14,610 nucleotides of DNA, taken from NCBI GenBank assembly GCA_007123985.1, contig SLGA01000303.1:1-14610 (forward strand), written 5' to 3'. The stretch comes from Balneolaceae bacterium (lineage in GTDB: Bacteria > Bacteroidota > Rhodothermia > Balneolales > Balneolaceae). Under the pieces are notes generated by a model. The model searched no databases and was not told the origin of the DNA. It was given only the letters and a program-made list of their open reading frames with translations. Shown here one piece after another: positions 1 through 6,732 of this stretch. Within the stretch, counting starts at the first letter, position 1; each line of letters begins with the position of its first letter. The translations under genes and the position numbers were made by a program.

Positions 1-775
1 ACATTCGGCAATCGCACAACCATTGTTGTTTGCGCTATTTCAGCGAACCGAAACAGATATACCACTACTCATAGCAGAAGAAACCTCAACACGCCGAAAA
101 GTGTCCGTTAACGCATTTGGATGGTACAGGTATCAGCAAAGTACCATGGATGATGTACAACAGTTCTACACGCAATTTTTCACAAATCTGTTTTCCTGGG
201 CTTCCACACCACCCGATCTCCGTACACTAACTATCGAACCGGTAAAATCAATATTTACCGAAAATGAAATAATTGAAATACGAGCCGAATTATTTAATGA
301 ATTTGGTGAACCGGAGCAAGAAGCGCTTATTGATATAGAAATTTTTGAAAGTGATCATGATGAGCCATTAAACCGATTTCGAATGAATCACATACGAAAT
401 CAAAATTATGCTGCTCAGATCGGTAATTATCCTCAGGGACTTTATAGGATAGAAGGAACAGCTGTAAAAAATGACCGTGAAATTGGTACTGCGGAATCGC
501 GAGTGAATATTAGCCAATCTTCGATTGAATTTTTGAATACAAAACGAAATGATGATCTGCTTATATCTCTTGCTGATCTAACCAACGGACTCTTTATTTC
601 GAACGGAGATTACTCAGAGATGAATACGATCCTGCAACAACGCGTTGAACAGGATGAAGTTACGGATTCAAGAGAAGAATCGTTTTATCTCTATCAATCC
701 ATACTTTGGTTTTTTATTGTACTTACACTTCTGTCTGGTGAATGGCTCATACGAAGATCTGTATCATTGCCATAA
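1..775 (+). CDS. C-terminal part of a large membrane protein, VWA/GATase-like type (5' truncated)
   Basis: The reading frame is open from base 2, so about 257 C-terminal residues are present and the real start lies upstream. The TTG at 23 is only an internal codon. The first visible part (PLLIAEE...KVSVNAFGWYRYQQS) resembles the stretch in large Bacteroidota membrane proteins where a glutamine-amidotransferase/VWA-like module describes a value being kept and ends in a W-x-R/Y motif. After it comes a beta-rich, Ig-like region (roughly residues 75-180 of the visible part). The protein ends in a hydrophobic segment (SILWFFIVLTLLSGEWLIRR) and a very short tail. The LLSGEWLIRRSVSLP ending is typical of proteins encoded beside BatA/BatB-type or DUF4159-type genes, which supports a single C-terminal membrane anchor with the bulk in the periplasm. 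The family is inferred from these short signatures, and the function is unknown. The gene is followed immediately by a hairpin terminator. Confidence 0.6.
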   Translation, partial: HSAIAQPLLFALFQRTETDIPLLIAEETSTRRKVSVNAFGWYRYQQSTMDDVQQFYTQFFTNLFSWASTPPDLRTLTIEPVKSIFTENEIIEIRAELFNEFGEPEQEALIDIEIFESDHDEPLNRFRMNHIRNQNYAAQIGNYPQGLYRIEGTAVKNDREIGTAESRVNISQSSIEFLNTKRNDDLLISLADLTNGLFISNGDYSEMNTILQQRVEQDEVTDSREESFYLYQSILWFFIVLTLLSGEWLIRRSVSLP

Positions 776-777
776 AA

Positions 778-806
778 AAAACCGATACCTGTAAGGCATC
801 GGTTTT
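778..806. terminator. Bidirectional intrinsic terminator between convergent genes
   Basis: A 13-bp inverted repeat (AAAACCGATACCT / AGGCATCGGTTTT) has a 3-nt loop GTA and one A-C mismatch. The A-run on the left and T-run on the right give a U-tract on both strands. It lies directly after the stop codon at 773-775 on the plus strand. It is 21 nt beyond the stop of the minus-strand gene at 827, so it can end both convergent transcripts. Confidence 0.85.
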
Positions 807-826
807 CATTTCACCGCATTTTACGT

Positions 827-2056
827 TCAGTTTTTCTTTGTGATAAGCAGTACAACCAAACCAATAATTACGGCAATACTCACAAGAAAGAGAATAAACA
901 TCAGGTTTGAAGTGGGCTGTGCCGCTTCTCCCCAATTACTCACTTTAATGTCGATGGCCGCAATCTCAGACTGAGAGAGAATTTTACCTTCTGTTAGAGC
1001 TTCTCCCCATGATGCTTTTACTGTGTTATTCCAGAAGTCCCGGAAGTTTCGATAAGTTGTATAATCTTCATCGTTGTTACTTTCAAGACTAAGCTCATAG
1101 GCACCATCCACATAGTTGTTTAGTGCAGTATTGAATGTTTCGGGTGAGGTGAATGGCCCAAGTTGAATATTACTCTGATTAAAAGCAGTAGTTATCGAAT
1201 CCCATAATCTATTATCCACGGATGCCAGCCAGGCTGCCAATAGATCTTCTACTTCTTGTTTTGCCTGAACTTCCCTTTCAGGATCGAACGTAGTAACAAG
1301 CCTGTCGCCAATTCTATTCCAAACATCAGAGAAATAGCCATGTTGAGCACGCATTCCGATGTAATCAGGCGCTTCCAGCCCGGATGATTGGTCTGCCACG
1401 CTGATATACTCAGCTACTATAGATTTGATTAAATCAAGCGGATTGTCTTCCAGCCTTTCCGCTGCATCGGCAAGTTCTTCCTGGGTACTTCTGTCCATTG
1501 TCTGATATCTCATAAGAAGTTCTTCGAGAAAATTCGACACGAATGTATCTCTCTGCTCCAGGTTTTGTCTGTATTGCCTGATCAGTGCAGCCTGTCGGCT
1601 TTCACTGGCTGCTGAACGTTCAATTTGATCTTGCAAATCCTCAGCATCGGCACTCATTTGAGTAATACGATTCCTGAATACCTCCATTTCGGCTGTTAAT
1701 TCATCAACTCTTTCATTGAGTTGTTCAATTACTGCAGCCCTATCGGCTGATGCCGCTCTGTTCTCCTCAACACGACTTACCATTCTCTCAAATGTTTCGG
1801 GGAAAATAGCTGCATTGATAATATTTGAGTGTTCTGCATATCTATCACGCAGAGATGCAATTTCTTGCTCCAGTATTTCGAGTTCTTCCGTTGATACGGC
1901 TAATTCCACCCTTTCTGAAAGTTCTGCGAGTTCAGTCCTGAATTCCTGCTGTATTTGATAATCTGATTGTTGTGCAAAAACTGTTGAGCTTGCAACTATA
2001 AATAAGATTGCAAAAAGCAGTGTATATGTTTTTAAGTAGATATTCATAACGTTCAT
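827..2056 (-). CDS. Secreted coiled-coil protein with C-terminal membrane anchor, function unknown
   Basis: I do not recognise a named family. The 409-residue protein starts with a Sec-type signal peptide (residues about 1-29, hydrophobic core YTLLFAILFIVAS, cleavage likely after VFA-Q). A long charged, Glu/Arg/Ala/Gln-rich helical region follows, strongly coiled-coil-like at about 33-75 and 95-180. A less repetitive, Trp-containing domain spans about 185-380. One transmembrane helix near 386-406 ends in KKN. The expected topology is periplasmic, anchored in the inner membrane at the C terminus. I chose the ATG at 2056 because GGAAG lies 7-8 nt before it and the signal peptide then begins properly. 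A longer start at 2104 would add a charged leader inside the upstream gene. The start lies 1 nt after the stop of the upstream lipoprotein gene, so the two are almost certainly co-transcribed. A spacer or scaffold role in the envelope is only a guess. Confidence 0.85.
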   Translation of the reverse strand: MNVMNIYLKTYTLLFAILFIVASSTVFAQQSDYQIQQEFRTELAELSERVELAVSTEELEILEQEIASLRDRYAEHSNIINAAIFPETFERMVSRVEENRAASADRAAVIEQLNERVDELTAEMEVFRNRITQMSADAEDLQDQIERSAASESRQAALIRQYRQNLEQRDTFVSNFLEELLMRYQTMDRSTQEELADAAERLEDNPLDLIKSIVAEYISVADQSSGLEAPDYIGMRAQHGYFSDVWNRIGDRLVTTFDPEREVQAKQEVEDLLAAWLASVDNRLWDSITTAFNQSNIQLGPFTSPETFNTALNNYVDGAYELSLESNNDEDYTTYRNFRDFWNNTVKASWGEALTEGKILSQSEIAAIDIKVSNWGEAAQPTSNLMFILFLVSIAVIIGLVVLLITKKN

Positions 2057-2057
2057 T

Positions 2058-2507
2058 TTATCGTCTTCCGGTTTGATCAAGATTATAAGTTTGTCCGGTA
2101 GCACGGTCTACCAGTTCAATGTATCTGTCTCGCTGGTTAAAAGCCGGATCGCCGATTCCCTCACTGGAAATTTCGATGATCTCTTTCTTTTTGAGTTCAT
2201 TTTCGCCGGGTTTAAATACGTATACATTATTAAAGCCTTTTGCAGTTAGAAAGTAATAGCCGGCCCGATTCCTGATAAGTCGCACTTCATCAGCTGATTG
2301 TATTCCCTCCTGTTCAAGTACCTTAGCGATTGAAAATTTTATTGCAAATCGCTGATCATGAATTACCTGATCTGCATCAGGTGTGAGAACACTTTCAATG
2401 GGTTGTGAGTAGTCTACATCTTGGATAACCATTGAAGATCCGCAACCTACAGCCGTAAAAAGAAGCGCTGCAATTACAGATAACGTAGTTAGATATTTCG
2501 TTAACAT
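2058..2507 (-). CDS. Small lipoprotein of unknown function
   Basis: The 149-residue protein has a short lipoprotein signal peptide: Lys4, hydrophobic stretch 5-20, and lipobox-like AVGC with the acylated cysteine at 22 (Ala rather than Leu at -3, so slightly atypical). The mature part is about 127 residues and soluble. It contains a predicted beta-rich segment (RLIRNRAGYYFLTAKGFNNVYVFKPG, about 82-107) and a Lys/Glu-rich stretch, and it ends in a polar tail (QTGRR). I recognise no domain. It is the first gene of a two-gene unit with the coiled-coil anchor protein, separated by a single base. A possible promoter and inverted repeat lie upstream at 2536-2574. The pair probably acts at the cell envelope, with the lipoprotein perhaps partnering the coiled-coil protein. 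That partnership is inferred from gene order alone. Confidence 0.85.
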   Translation of the reverse strand: MLTKYLTTLSVIAALLFTAVGCGSSMVIQDVDYSQPIESVLTPDADQVIHDQRFAIKFSIAKVLEQEGIQSADEVRLIRNRAGYYFLTAKGFNNVYVFKPGENELKKKEIIEISSEGIGDPAFNQRDRYIELVDRATGQTYNLDQTGRR

Positions 2508-2551
2508 AGTTGTTTTATCTGGTTTAGGTTCACTTAGTATAAAGTTATTGA

Positions 2552-2574
2552 GGTAAAAATTGTTCCGTTTTACC
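2552..2574. repeat. Inverted repeat GGTAAAA-N9-TTTTACC, possible operator
   Basis: Perfect 7-bp arms at 2552-2558 and 2568-2574 are separated by 9 nt. They overlap the position expected for the -35 element of the minus-strand promoter whose -10-like TATACT is at 2536-2541. No T-tract follows, so it is not a terminator. The position fits a repressor site, but no regulator is identified and the arms are AT-rich, so chance is possible. Confidence 0.3.
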
Positions 2575-2597
2575 GCAATCGTTTGAAATTCAGCATC

Positions 2598-2612
2598 TTA
2601 TTATCATAATAA
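2598..2612. repeat. 15-bp palindrome TTATTATCATAATAA
   Basis: A perfect palindrome with 7-bp arms around a central C lies 55 nt upstream of the tadA start. It could be a protein-binding site for tadA expression. Such runs also arise by chance in AT-rich DNA, so it is recorded at low confidence. Confidence 0.25.
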
Positions 2613-2667
2613 CGAATTAATAAATCATTATTTTAAACTTCACTACCATAGAAACAGCAGTAATAGG

Positions 2668-3141
2668 ATGAGTAAAATATTTGAGGATCTTCAGACACAC
2701 CAAAAGTATATGTTGATGGCATTTCACCAGGCTGAATTAGCTTATGACGCAGGCGAGGTTCCTGTAGGGGCTGTGGTAGTTTATGAAGGGCGAGTAATAG
2801 GGAAAGGGTACAACCAGGTTGAGATGCTGAATGATCCTACAGCCCACGCAGAAATGTTAGCGATTTCATCTGCTTGTGCAACACTAAATCAAAAATATCT
2901 GTCGAAATGCACACTTTATGTTACTCTTGAACCGTGTCCAATGTGTTCAGGTGCTATTGTATGGTCCAAAATTGGTCGTGTTGTTTTCGGGGCAATGGAT
3001 GAAAAATCTGGGGCTTGCGGAACAGTTTTCAACATTGCGGATTCCAAAAGTTTAAATCATCGGCCCGAGATTATTCAAGGAATTATGGAAAGTGACGCTG
3101 AATACCTCTTAAAAAAGTTCTTCTCAGAAAAAAGAGGTTAA
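2668..3141 (+). CDS. tadA: tRNA adenosine(34) deaminase TadA
   Basis: TadA deaminates adenosine 34 to inosine in the anticodon of tRNA-Arg(ACG), allowing one tRNA to read several arginine codons; it is a cytoplasmic zinc enzyme and usually essential. The 157-residue protein has the full deaminase core: DPTAHAEM with His60 as zinc ligand and Glu62 as catalytic proton shuttle, and TLEPCPMCSGAI with Cys90 and Cys93 as the other zinc ligands. The NPxxVGAVVV-like substrate loop (EVPVGAVVV, 30-38) and the C-terminal FFSEKRG helix, usual for tRNA-type rather than free-base deaminases, are also present. Length is normal for the family. The ATG at 2668 gives a typical N terminus. It converges on the ppx/gppA gene with only 16 nt between the stops. 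Confidence 0.95.
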   Translation: MSKIFEDLQTHQKYMLMAFHQAELAYDAGEVPVGAVVVYEGRVIGKGYNQVEMLNDPTAHAEMLAISSACATLNQKYLSKCTLYVTLEPCPMCSGAIVWSKIGRVVFGAMDEKSGACGTVFNIADSKSLNHRPEIIQGIMESDAEYLLKKFFSEKRG

Positions 3142-3148
3142 TTTTTTT
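3104..3148 (+). terminator. Weak candidate terminator overlapping the end of tadA
   Basis: A 7-bp stem (ACCTCTT at 3104-3110 with AAGAGGT at 3132-3138) encloses a long, A-rich 21-nt loop and is followed directly by TAATTTTTTT, a run of seven T. The T-run is good but the stem is short and A/T-rich with a large loop, so termination may be inefficient. No better hairpin was found between the two convergent stops. Confidence 0.3.
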
Positions 3149-3157
3149 GATGGGATG

Positions 3158-4078
3158 TTAGCCCTTCGTATTCAATAGAATGCCATGCCGAATACCACCG
3201 GTTGAGACAATGATTTCAGATTTACTGAAATGAGTCATAATCTCGTCCATGATGAGTAACCCTGCTAAAATAACCTCTCCCCTGCCTGTTAGAAATTTGG
3301 GATACATTGCCTCAATTTCATCTGGTTGCATTTCTGAAAATTTTGAAATGAACGCACGAATTACAGCCTGATCAATTTTTGCACCATTCAACACGTTTGA
3401 ATCATAATTTCTCATCCCAAAATGAATAGCAGCAACAGAAGTAACCGTACCGGCCACACCAATCAGATTGAATGTTTTTTGTATCCGGATATTCTCGGTA
3501 AGAAGATTCCGGACAGAGTTTCTGAGTTGAACTAACGAGTTTTCAGCAGGCGGATATTTTTTGATAAATCGCTCTGTAAACCGAACACTTCCCATATCGA
3601 TAGAAACAGATTCCGTCAATTTGCCCCCTTCACCAAAAGCAAGTTCCGTACTGCCACCACCTATATCAAACACAAGATTTTTCGATCTTTTCAGATCAGG
3701 CAGAACAGATAGTGCTCCTTTGTAGGTTGTTTGAGCTTCCTGATTGCCGCTTAGTAGTTGAATATTCCAATCGGTTTCTTGTGCTATCAATTTGATGAAT
3801 TCATCTCTGTTTGATGCATCTCTTACAGCACTTGTAGCTGTAACTACGGTTTTTTTTATAGTGGATGGATAATTTTCTGACAGAAACGCCTTGTACCGTA
3901 GTAGCACATTAAGTACACGCTGCTGACTCTCTTTGTCTAGAGTTTTCTTTTTATCAACCCCTTTACCCAACCTGGGAACGGATTCCATTTCATTCAAAAC
4001 GGTGATTTTTCTGTTGGCAATATCTGCAACGAGCAGCAGTACAGAGTTTGTTCCAATATCAATGGACGCTTCAATCAT
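3158..4078 (-). CDS. Ppx/GppA family phosphatase (short form)
   Basis: Members hydrolyse polyphosphate or the pppGpp 5'-phosphate, tying it to phosphate storage or the stringent response. The 306-residue protein has the ASKHA-fold motifs in order: phosphate-1 loop SIDIGTNSVLLLVAD (5-19), the acidic active-site segment LLSGNQEAQTTYKGA with Glu114 as likely catalytic residue, phosphate-2 DIGGGSTELA (138-147), and the glycine motif GVAGTVTSVAAI. GRGEVILAGLLIMDEIM and STGGIRHGIL close the second half. It lacks the C-terminal HD-like domain of the roughly 500-residue E. coli Ppx, so it belongs to the short class common in many bacteria. Sequence alone does not separate polyphosphatase from pppGpp phosphatase. 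The ATG overlaps the prmA stop by 4 nt, implying coupled translation; it is the last gene of the operon. Confidence 0.9.
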   Translation of the reverse strand: MIEASIDIGTNSVLLLVADIANRKITVLNEMESVPRLGKGVDKKKTLDKESQQRVLNVLLRYKAFLSENYPSTIKKTVVTATSAVRDASNRDEFIKLIAQETDWNIQLLSGNQEAQTTYKGALSVLPDLKRSKNLVFDIGGGSTELAFGEGGKLTESVSIDMGSVRFTERFIKKYPPAENSLVQLRNSVRNLLTENIRIQKTFNLIGVAGTVTSVAAIHFGMRNYDSNVLNGAKIDQAVIRAFISKFSEMQPDEIEAMYPKFLTGRGEVILAGLLIMDEIMTHFSKSEIIVSTGGIRHGILLNTKG

Positions 4079-4917
4079 GCAGAGTTCTTAATTAATTGAA
4101 ACAGAATCCACTCTTCTTCTTGCTGAAGATCTGTAATTTGAACAGGCATTGACGCAAGTTTCTCTCTGATGATCTCCTCATCCGTATCCAGCAGGCCGGT
4201 AATGAGTATTGTTCCACCGGGTATCGTTTTTTCAACAAGAAATGGTATGATTTCGAGAATCACATTTCGGTTAATATTTGCCAGGGTAACATCAAAAATT
4301 TCATCAGGCTTAATCTGCTCAATTCCACCAAATCGAATTACCACATTATCCTGAACTTGATTTATTACTGCATTTTCAAACGCATTTTCTTTGCTCCATG
4401 GATCTATATCGAACCCAATTGCCGATTTTGCTCCAAGTTTTATAGATGCAATTGCAAGGATACCCGTTCCGGTTCCTGCATCCATTACCTGTTTATCATC
4501 GAAATGAACCGAATTCAATTGTCTCAAAATAAGTCTTGTAGTAGCGTGATAACCCGTTCCAAACGCCATCTTAGGATCTATTTCAAGCAAAATTTCATCA
4601 TCAGCTGGTTCTTGTAAAGCCCACGTAGGTTTTACAAGGAATTTACCAATATTTTGCGGCTGAATGGTTCTTTCCCAAGTCTCATTCCAATTTTGATCTT
4701 CAACTTCCTCAAGCTCCGAGAATGATGCCTCCGGATAGTGAGTAATCAGTTGTTCAATCAGTTCGCGGTGAGAATCATTGAATCTCGATTTTTCCACATA
4801 GGCGATCAGCTTATCATCAAATTGTTCGAAACCGTAAAAATCGATATCCATCAACTCTGCAATTACAATTTCGTGCAGATCATCAATCAGATTAAATTCA
4901 AACTTCAGATAATTCAT
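4075..4917 (-). CDS. prmA: Ribosomal protein L11 methyltransferase PrmA
   Basis: PrmA uses S-adenosylmethionine to trimethylate the N-terminal and lysine amino groups of ribosomal protein L11 in the cytoplasm. The 280-residue protein has the N-terminal L11-recognition domain (about 1-95, ending in the family motif QNWNETWERTIQP), a linker, and a Rossmann methyltransferase domain. Motifs seen are IDPKMAFGTGYHATTRLIL (113-131), DAGTGTGILAIAS (146-158, SAM-binding motif I), FDIDPWS (169-175, acidic ribose contact) and LANINRNVILE (212-222, the motif IV N-I-x-x-N). Length is typical. The ATG overlaps the M28 gene's stop by 4 nt, and its own stop overlaps ppx/gppA in the same way. Confidence 0.95.
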   Translation of the reverse strand: MNYLKFEFNLIDDLHEIVIAELMDIDFYGFEQFDDKLIAYVEKSRFNDSHRELIEQLITHYPEASFSELEEVEDQNWNETWERTIQPQNIGKFLVKPTWALQEPADDEILLEIDPKMAFGTGYHATTRLILRQLNSVHFDDKQVMDAGTGTGILAIASIKLGAKSAIGFDIDPWSKENAFENAVINQVQDNVVIRFGGIEQIKPDEIFDVTLANINRNVILEIIPFLVEKTIPGGTILITGLLDTDEEIIREKLASMPVQITDLQQEEEWILFQLIKNSA

Positions 4918-5888
4918 TTAGGCACCCTGTTATAGATTAATTCCAGCACAACATCACCAACAGCCTGCAGCACATCTTTATCTATAATTTCCATGTTATC
5001 ACTTTGGGTGTGCCAGTATGGGGGAAACTGAACATTCCCAAGCGCATCTACTCTGTGATGGATGATGTTAATCATTGGGATACCGGTGAGCTGTTCAACG
5101 ATAATGTGATCATCTGCAATTCTTCCTCCAAGCTGATCTACAAAAAGATCACCGTAACCAAATTCAGCACCTATCGACCAAATTTCATCAACAAGAGATG
5201 GTGCAAACTGCATGGAAAATCCCTCTTTTGGAAAACGTGCATTTTTTCCGCCAACCATATCAAGTAAAATTCCAAATCGGGGATTATACCCTTGAACAGG
5301 AGGATTATTTCCCCAATATCGTGAACCAAGAAAATAGTGATCAATGTCTGACGTTTCACCGTAATCTTCCCCATCGAACAGAATAATATCTACTCCGATT
5401 GGTAAGGGGTATTCAGCAAAAATATTGGCAAATTCCATCAATACTCCCACACCGCTGCCACCATCATCTGCACCTAAAATAGGGCTATCAGGATCATCTG
5501 GATCTTCTTCTGCCCGGGGACGTGAATCCCAGTGCGCAGCAAGTAAAATTCTGTCCTGATGTTCGGTTCCGAATGAAGCAATGAGATTGTAAAGATTAAG
5601 GGTATCGCCATAGACCACCTGCTGAAACGATTGTACATACACGGAGTTGTTCCCGGCTGTTTCACGAAAGTGCCGGTTAAAGTACTGAATTGCTTCCCGA
5701 TGGGCTTCCGTATTTGGCACCCGCGGCCCGAAATTTACCTGTTCTTCAATATATTGGTACGCCTTTTCAGCAGAAAAATCAGGTACAAATCGTCCCTGTT
5801 CGCTGAATTCAAGAGCATCTTCACTTCGGCAGCTAATAATAATCATGAACATGGATAAAATGATTGCAGAGAAGAAGTAGTTTTTCAT
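4914..5888 (-). CDS. M28-family glutaminyl-cyclase-like lipoprotein
   Basis: This looks like a bacterial zinc glutaminyl cyclase/aminopeptidase of family M28, which forms N-terminal pyroglutamate or trims peptides outside the inner membrane. The 324-residue protein begins with a lipoprotein signal (Lys2, hydrophobic 4-18, IISC with Cys20 as acylation site). NFGPRVPNT (52-60) and the AHWDSRP motif (118-124) follow. The likely zinc and catalytic residues are Asp142 in GADDGGSGV, Glu174/Asp175 in LFDGEDYG, Asp210 in LLDMVGG, and His293 in YWHTQSDN. This layout matches human and bacterial glutaminyl cyclases rather than classical aminopeptidases, where the second metal set is complete. I chose ATG 5888 because it puts a lysine-led signal peptide first. 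A GTG at 5906 would add six residues. Its stop overlaps prmA by 4 nt. Confidence 0.85.
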   Translation of the reverse strand: MKNYFFSAIILSMFMIIISCRSEDALEFSEQGRFVPDFSAEKAYQYIEEQVNFGPRVPNTEAHREAIQYFNRHFRETAGNNSVYVQSFQQVVYGDTLNLYNLIASFGTEHQDRILLAAHWDSRPRAEEDPDDPDSPILGADDGGSGVGVLMEFANIFAEYPLPIGVDIILFDGEDYGETSDIDHYFLGSRYWGNNPPVQGYNPRFGILLDMVGGKNARFPKEGFSMQFAPSLVDEIWSIGAEFGYGDLFVDQLGGRIADDHIIVEQLTGIPMINIIHHRVDALGNVQFPPYWHTQSDNMEIIDKDVLQAVGDVVLELIYNRVPK

Positions 5889-5920
5889 CGAATAGGATTT
5901 TATCACTTAGACTATTTGAA

Positions 5921-5936
5921 TTTCCGTAAGCGGAAA
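5921..5936. other. Small hairpin between SDR and M28 genes
   Basis: Perfect 6-bp arms TTTCCG and CGGAAA flank a TAAG loop, 12 nt after the SDR stop and about 33 nt before the M28 start. No T-tract follows on the minus strand, so full termination is unlikely. It could be a processing, attenuation or stabilising hairpin inside the operon. Confidence 0.3.
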
Positions 5937-5948
5937 ATAAAGATTTTA

Positions 5949-6713
5949 TTAATCAGAACGATGAACAATTGTAGCAGAGGACTGGGCAACCGGGAGTACA
6001 ATGGTATCGAGTATATTTACATGCGGCGGGCGATTGGCAACAAAAAAGATGATTTCTGCGATATCTTCTGCTGAAAGTGGTTTCAGATTTCTGTAAACAT
6101 TCTCGGCTTTTTTCTTGTCGCCATGAAATCGTACTTCACTAAACTCGGTATCAACCAGACCGGGAGAAACAGAGCTTACTCTGATGTTGGTACCGCTGAG
6201 ATCCATTTTTGCAGCCTGTGTGATAGCCTTAACTGCATGCTTGGTGGCACAGTAAACCGAACCACCGGGATAAGCTTCATGACCGGCAATTGAGCCAATA
6301 TTTATGATATGTCCTTCCCCATTCTGTTTCATTTGTTCAGATACAAAACGGGTCATATTCAGAAGTCCTTTGATATTCGTATCGATCATCGCATCCCAGT
6401 CATCAAAATCAGCGGCTTGAATAGGATCCAGACCGGAAGCAAGTCCGGCATTATTCAGCAGGATATCTACCGGTTTTTTAATTGTATCAACACATTTTTT
6501 ACACGCTTCTCTGTCGCGTACATCAAAAGAGTGGTACTGAACCGAAACCGAAAATTCTTGGATAAGGAAATCTGAAAGGGATTCAAGCTTGTTTTTTCTC
6601 CTCCCGGTAATGATAAGATCTGCACCGTATTCTGCAAATATGTTTGCAGTAGCTGCCCCAATACCCGAGGTAGCACCGGTAATCAATACCGTCTTGTTTT
6701 TTACCCGGTTCAA
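5949..6713 (-). CDS. YdfG-like NADP-dependent short-chain dehydrogenase (TTG start)
   Basis: This classical SDR (254 residues) oxidises or reduces hydroxy substrates. The closest style is E. coli YdfG, which acts on serine, allo-threonine and 3-hydroxy acids, including malonic semialdehyde. Visible motifs: cofactor loop TGATSGIG (12-19), TGRRK after strand 2 (36-40, Arg pair favouring NADP), NNAG (87-90), catalytic Ser141 in GSIAG, and Tyr154/Lys158 in YCATK. The C-terminal block SPGLVDTEFSEVRFHGD...AENVYRNLKPLSAEDIAEII is the YdfG signature, and PxxHVNI with the final VHR fits too. Start choice: upstream in frame is a TAA only five codons away, and no ATG is possible, so TTG at 6713 must be used; it gives MNRVKNKTVLITG, a normal SDR N terminus. 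It lies 19 nt after the gatA stop. Confidence 0.9.
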   Translation of the reverse strand: MNRVKNKTVLITGATSGIGAATANIFAEYGADLIITGRRKNKLESLSDFLIQEFSVSVQYHSFDVRDREACKKCVDTIKKPVDILLNNAGLASGLDPIQAADFDDWDAMIDTNIKGLLNMTRFVSEQMKQNGEGHIINIGSIAGHEAYPGGSVYCATKHAVKAITQAAKMDLSGTNIRVSSVSPGLVDTEFSEVRFHGDKKKAENVYRNLKPLSAEDIAEIIFFVANRPPHVNILDTIVLPVAQSSATIVHRSD

Positions 6714-6732
6714 ATCAACATGAAGTTAGGTG

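Larger units (their letters stand above)
2508..2667. promoter_or_regulatory. Divergent intergenic region with candidate promoter and inverted repeats
   Basis: This 160-nt, AT-rich gap separates the minus-strand lipoprotein gene from plus-strand tadA and must carry both promoters. On the minus strand a TATACT -10-like hexamer sits at 2536-2541, about 30 nt before the ATG, but no good -35 box is seen. A 7-bp inverted repeat with 9-nt spacer (GGTAAAA-N9-TTTTACC) covers 2552-2574, where the -35 element would fall. Nearer tadA, a perfect 15-bp palindrome TTATTATCATAATAA lies at 2598-2612. No clear promoter was found for tadA. Individual assignments are weak; the region's role as a divergent promoter is safe. 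Confidence 0.45.

Noticed and set aside
23..25. TTG as the start of the first gene
   Set aside because: The frame stays open upstream to base 2 and the protein clearly begins outside the window; the TTG is an internal leucine codon.
2057..2104. Longer start of the coiled-coil protein at 2104
   Set aside because: It would place 16 charged residues before the signal peptide and overlap the upstream lipoprotein gene; GGAAG supports the ATG at 2056.
5921..5936. Hairpin as a full rho-independent terminator
   Set aside because: The stem is only 6 bp and no T-tract follows on the minus strand, so it is recorded as a small hairpin instead.
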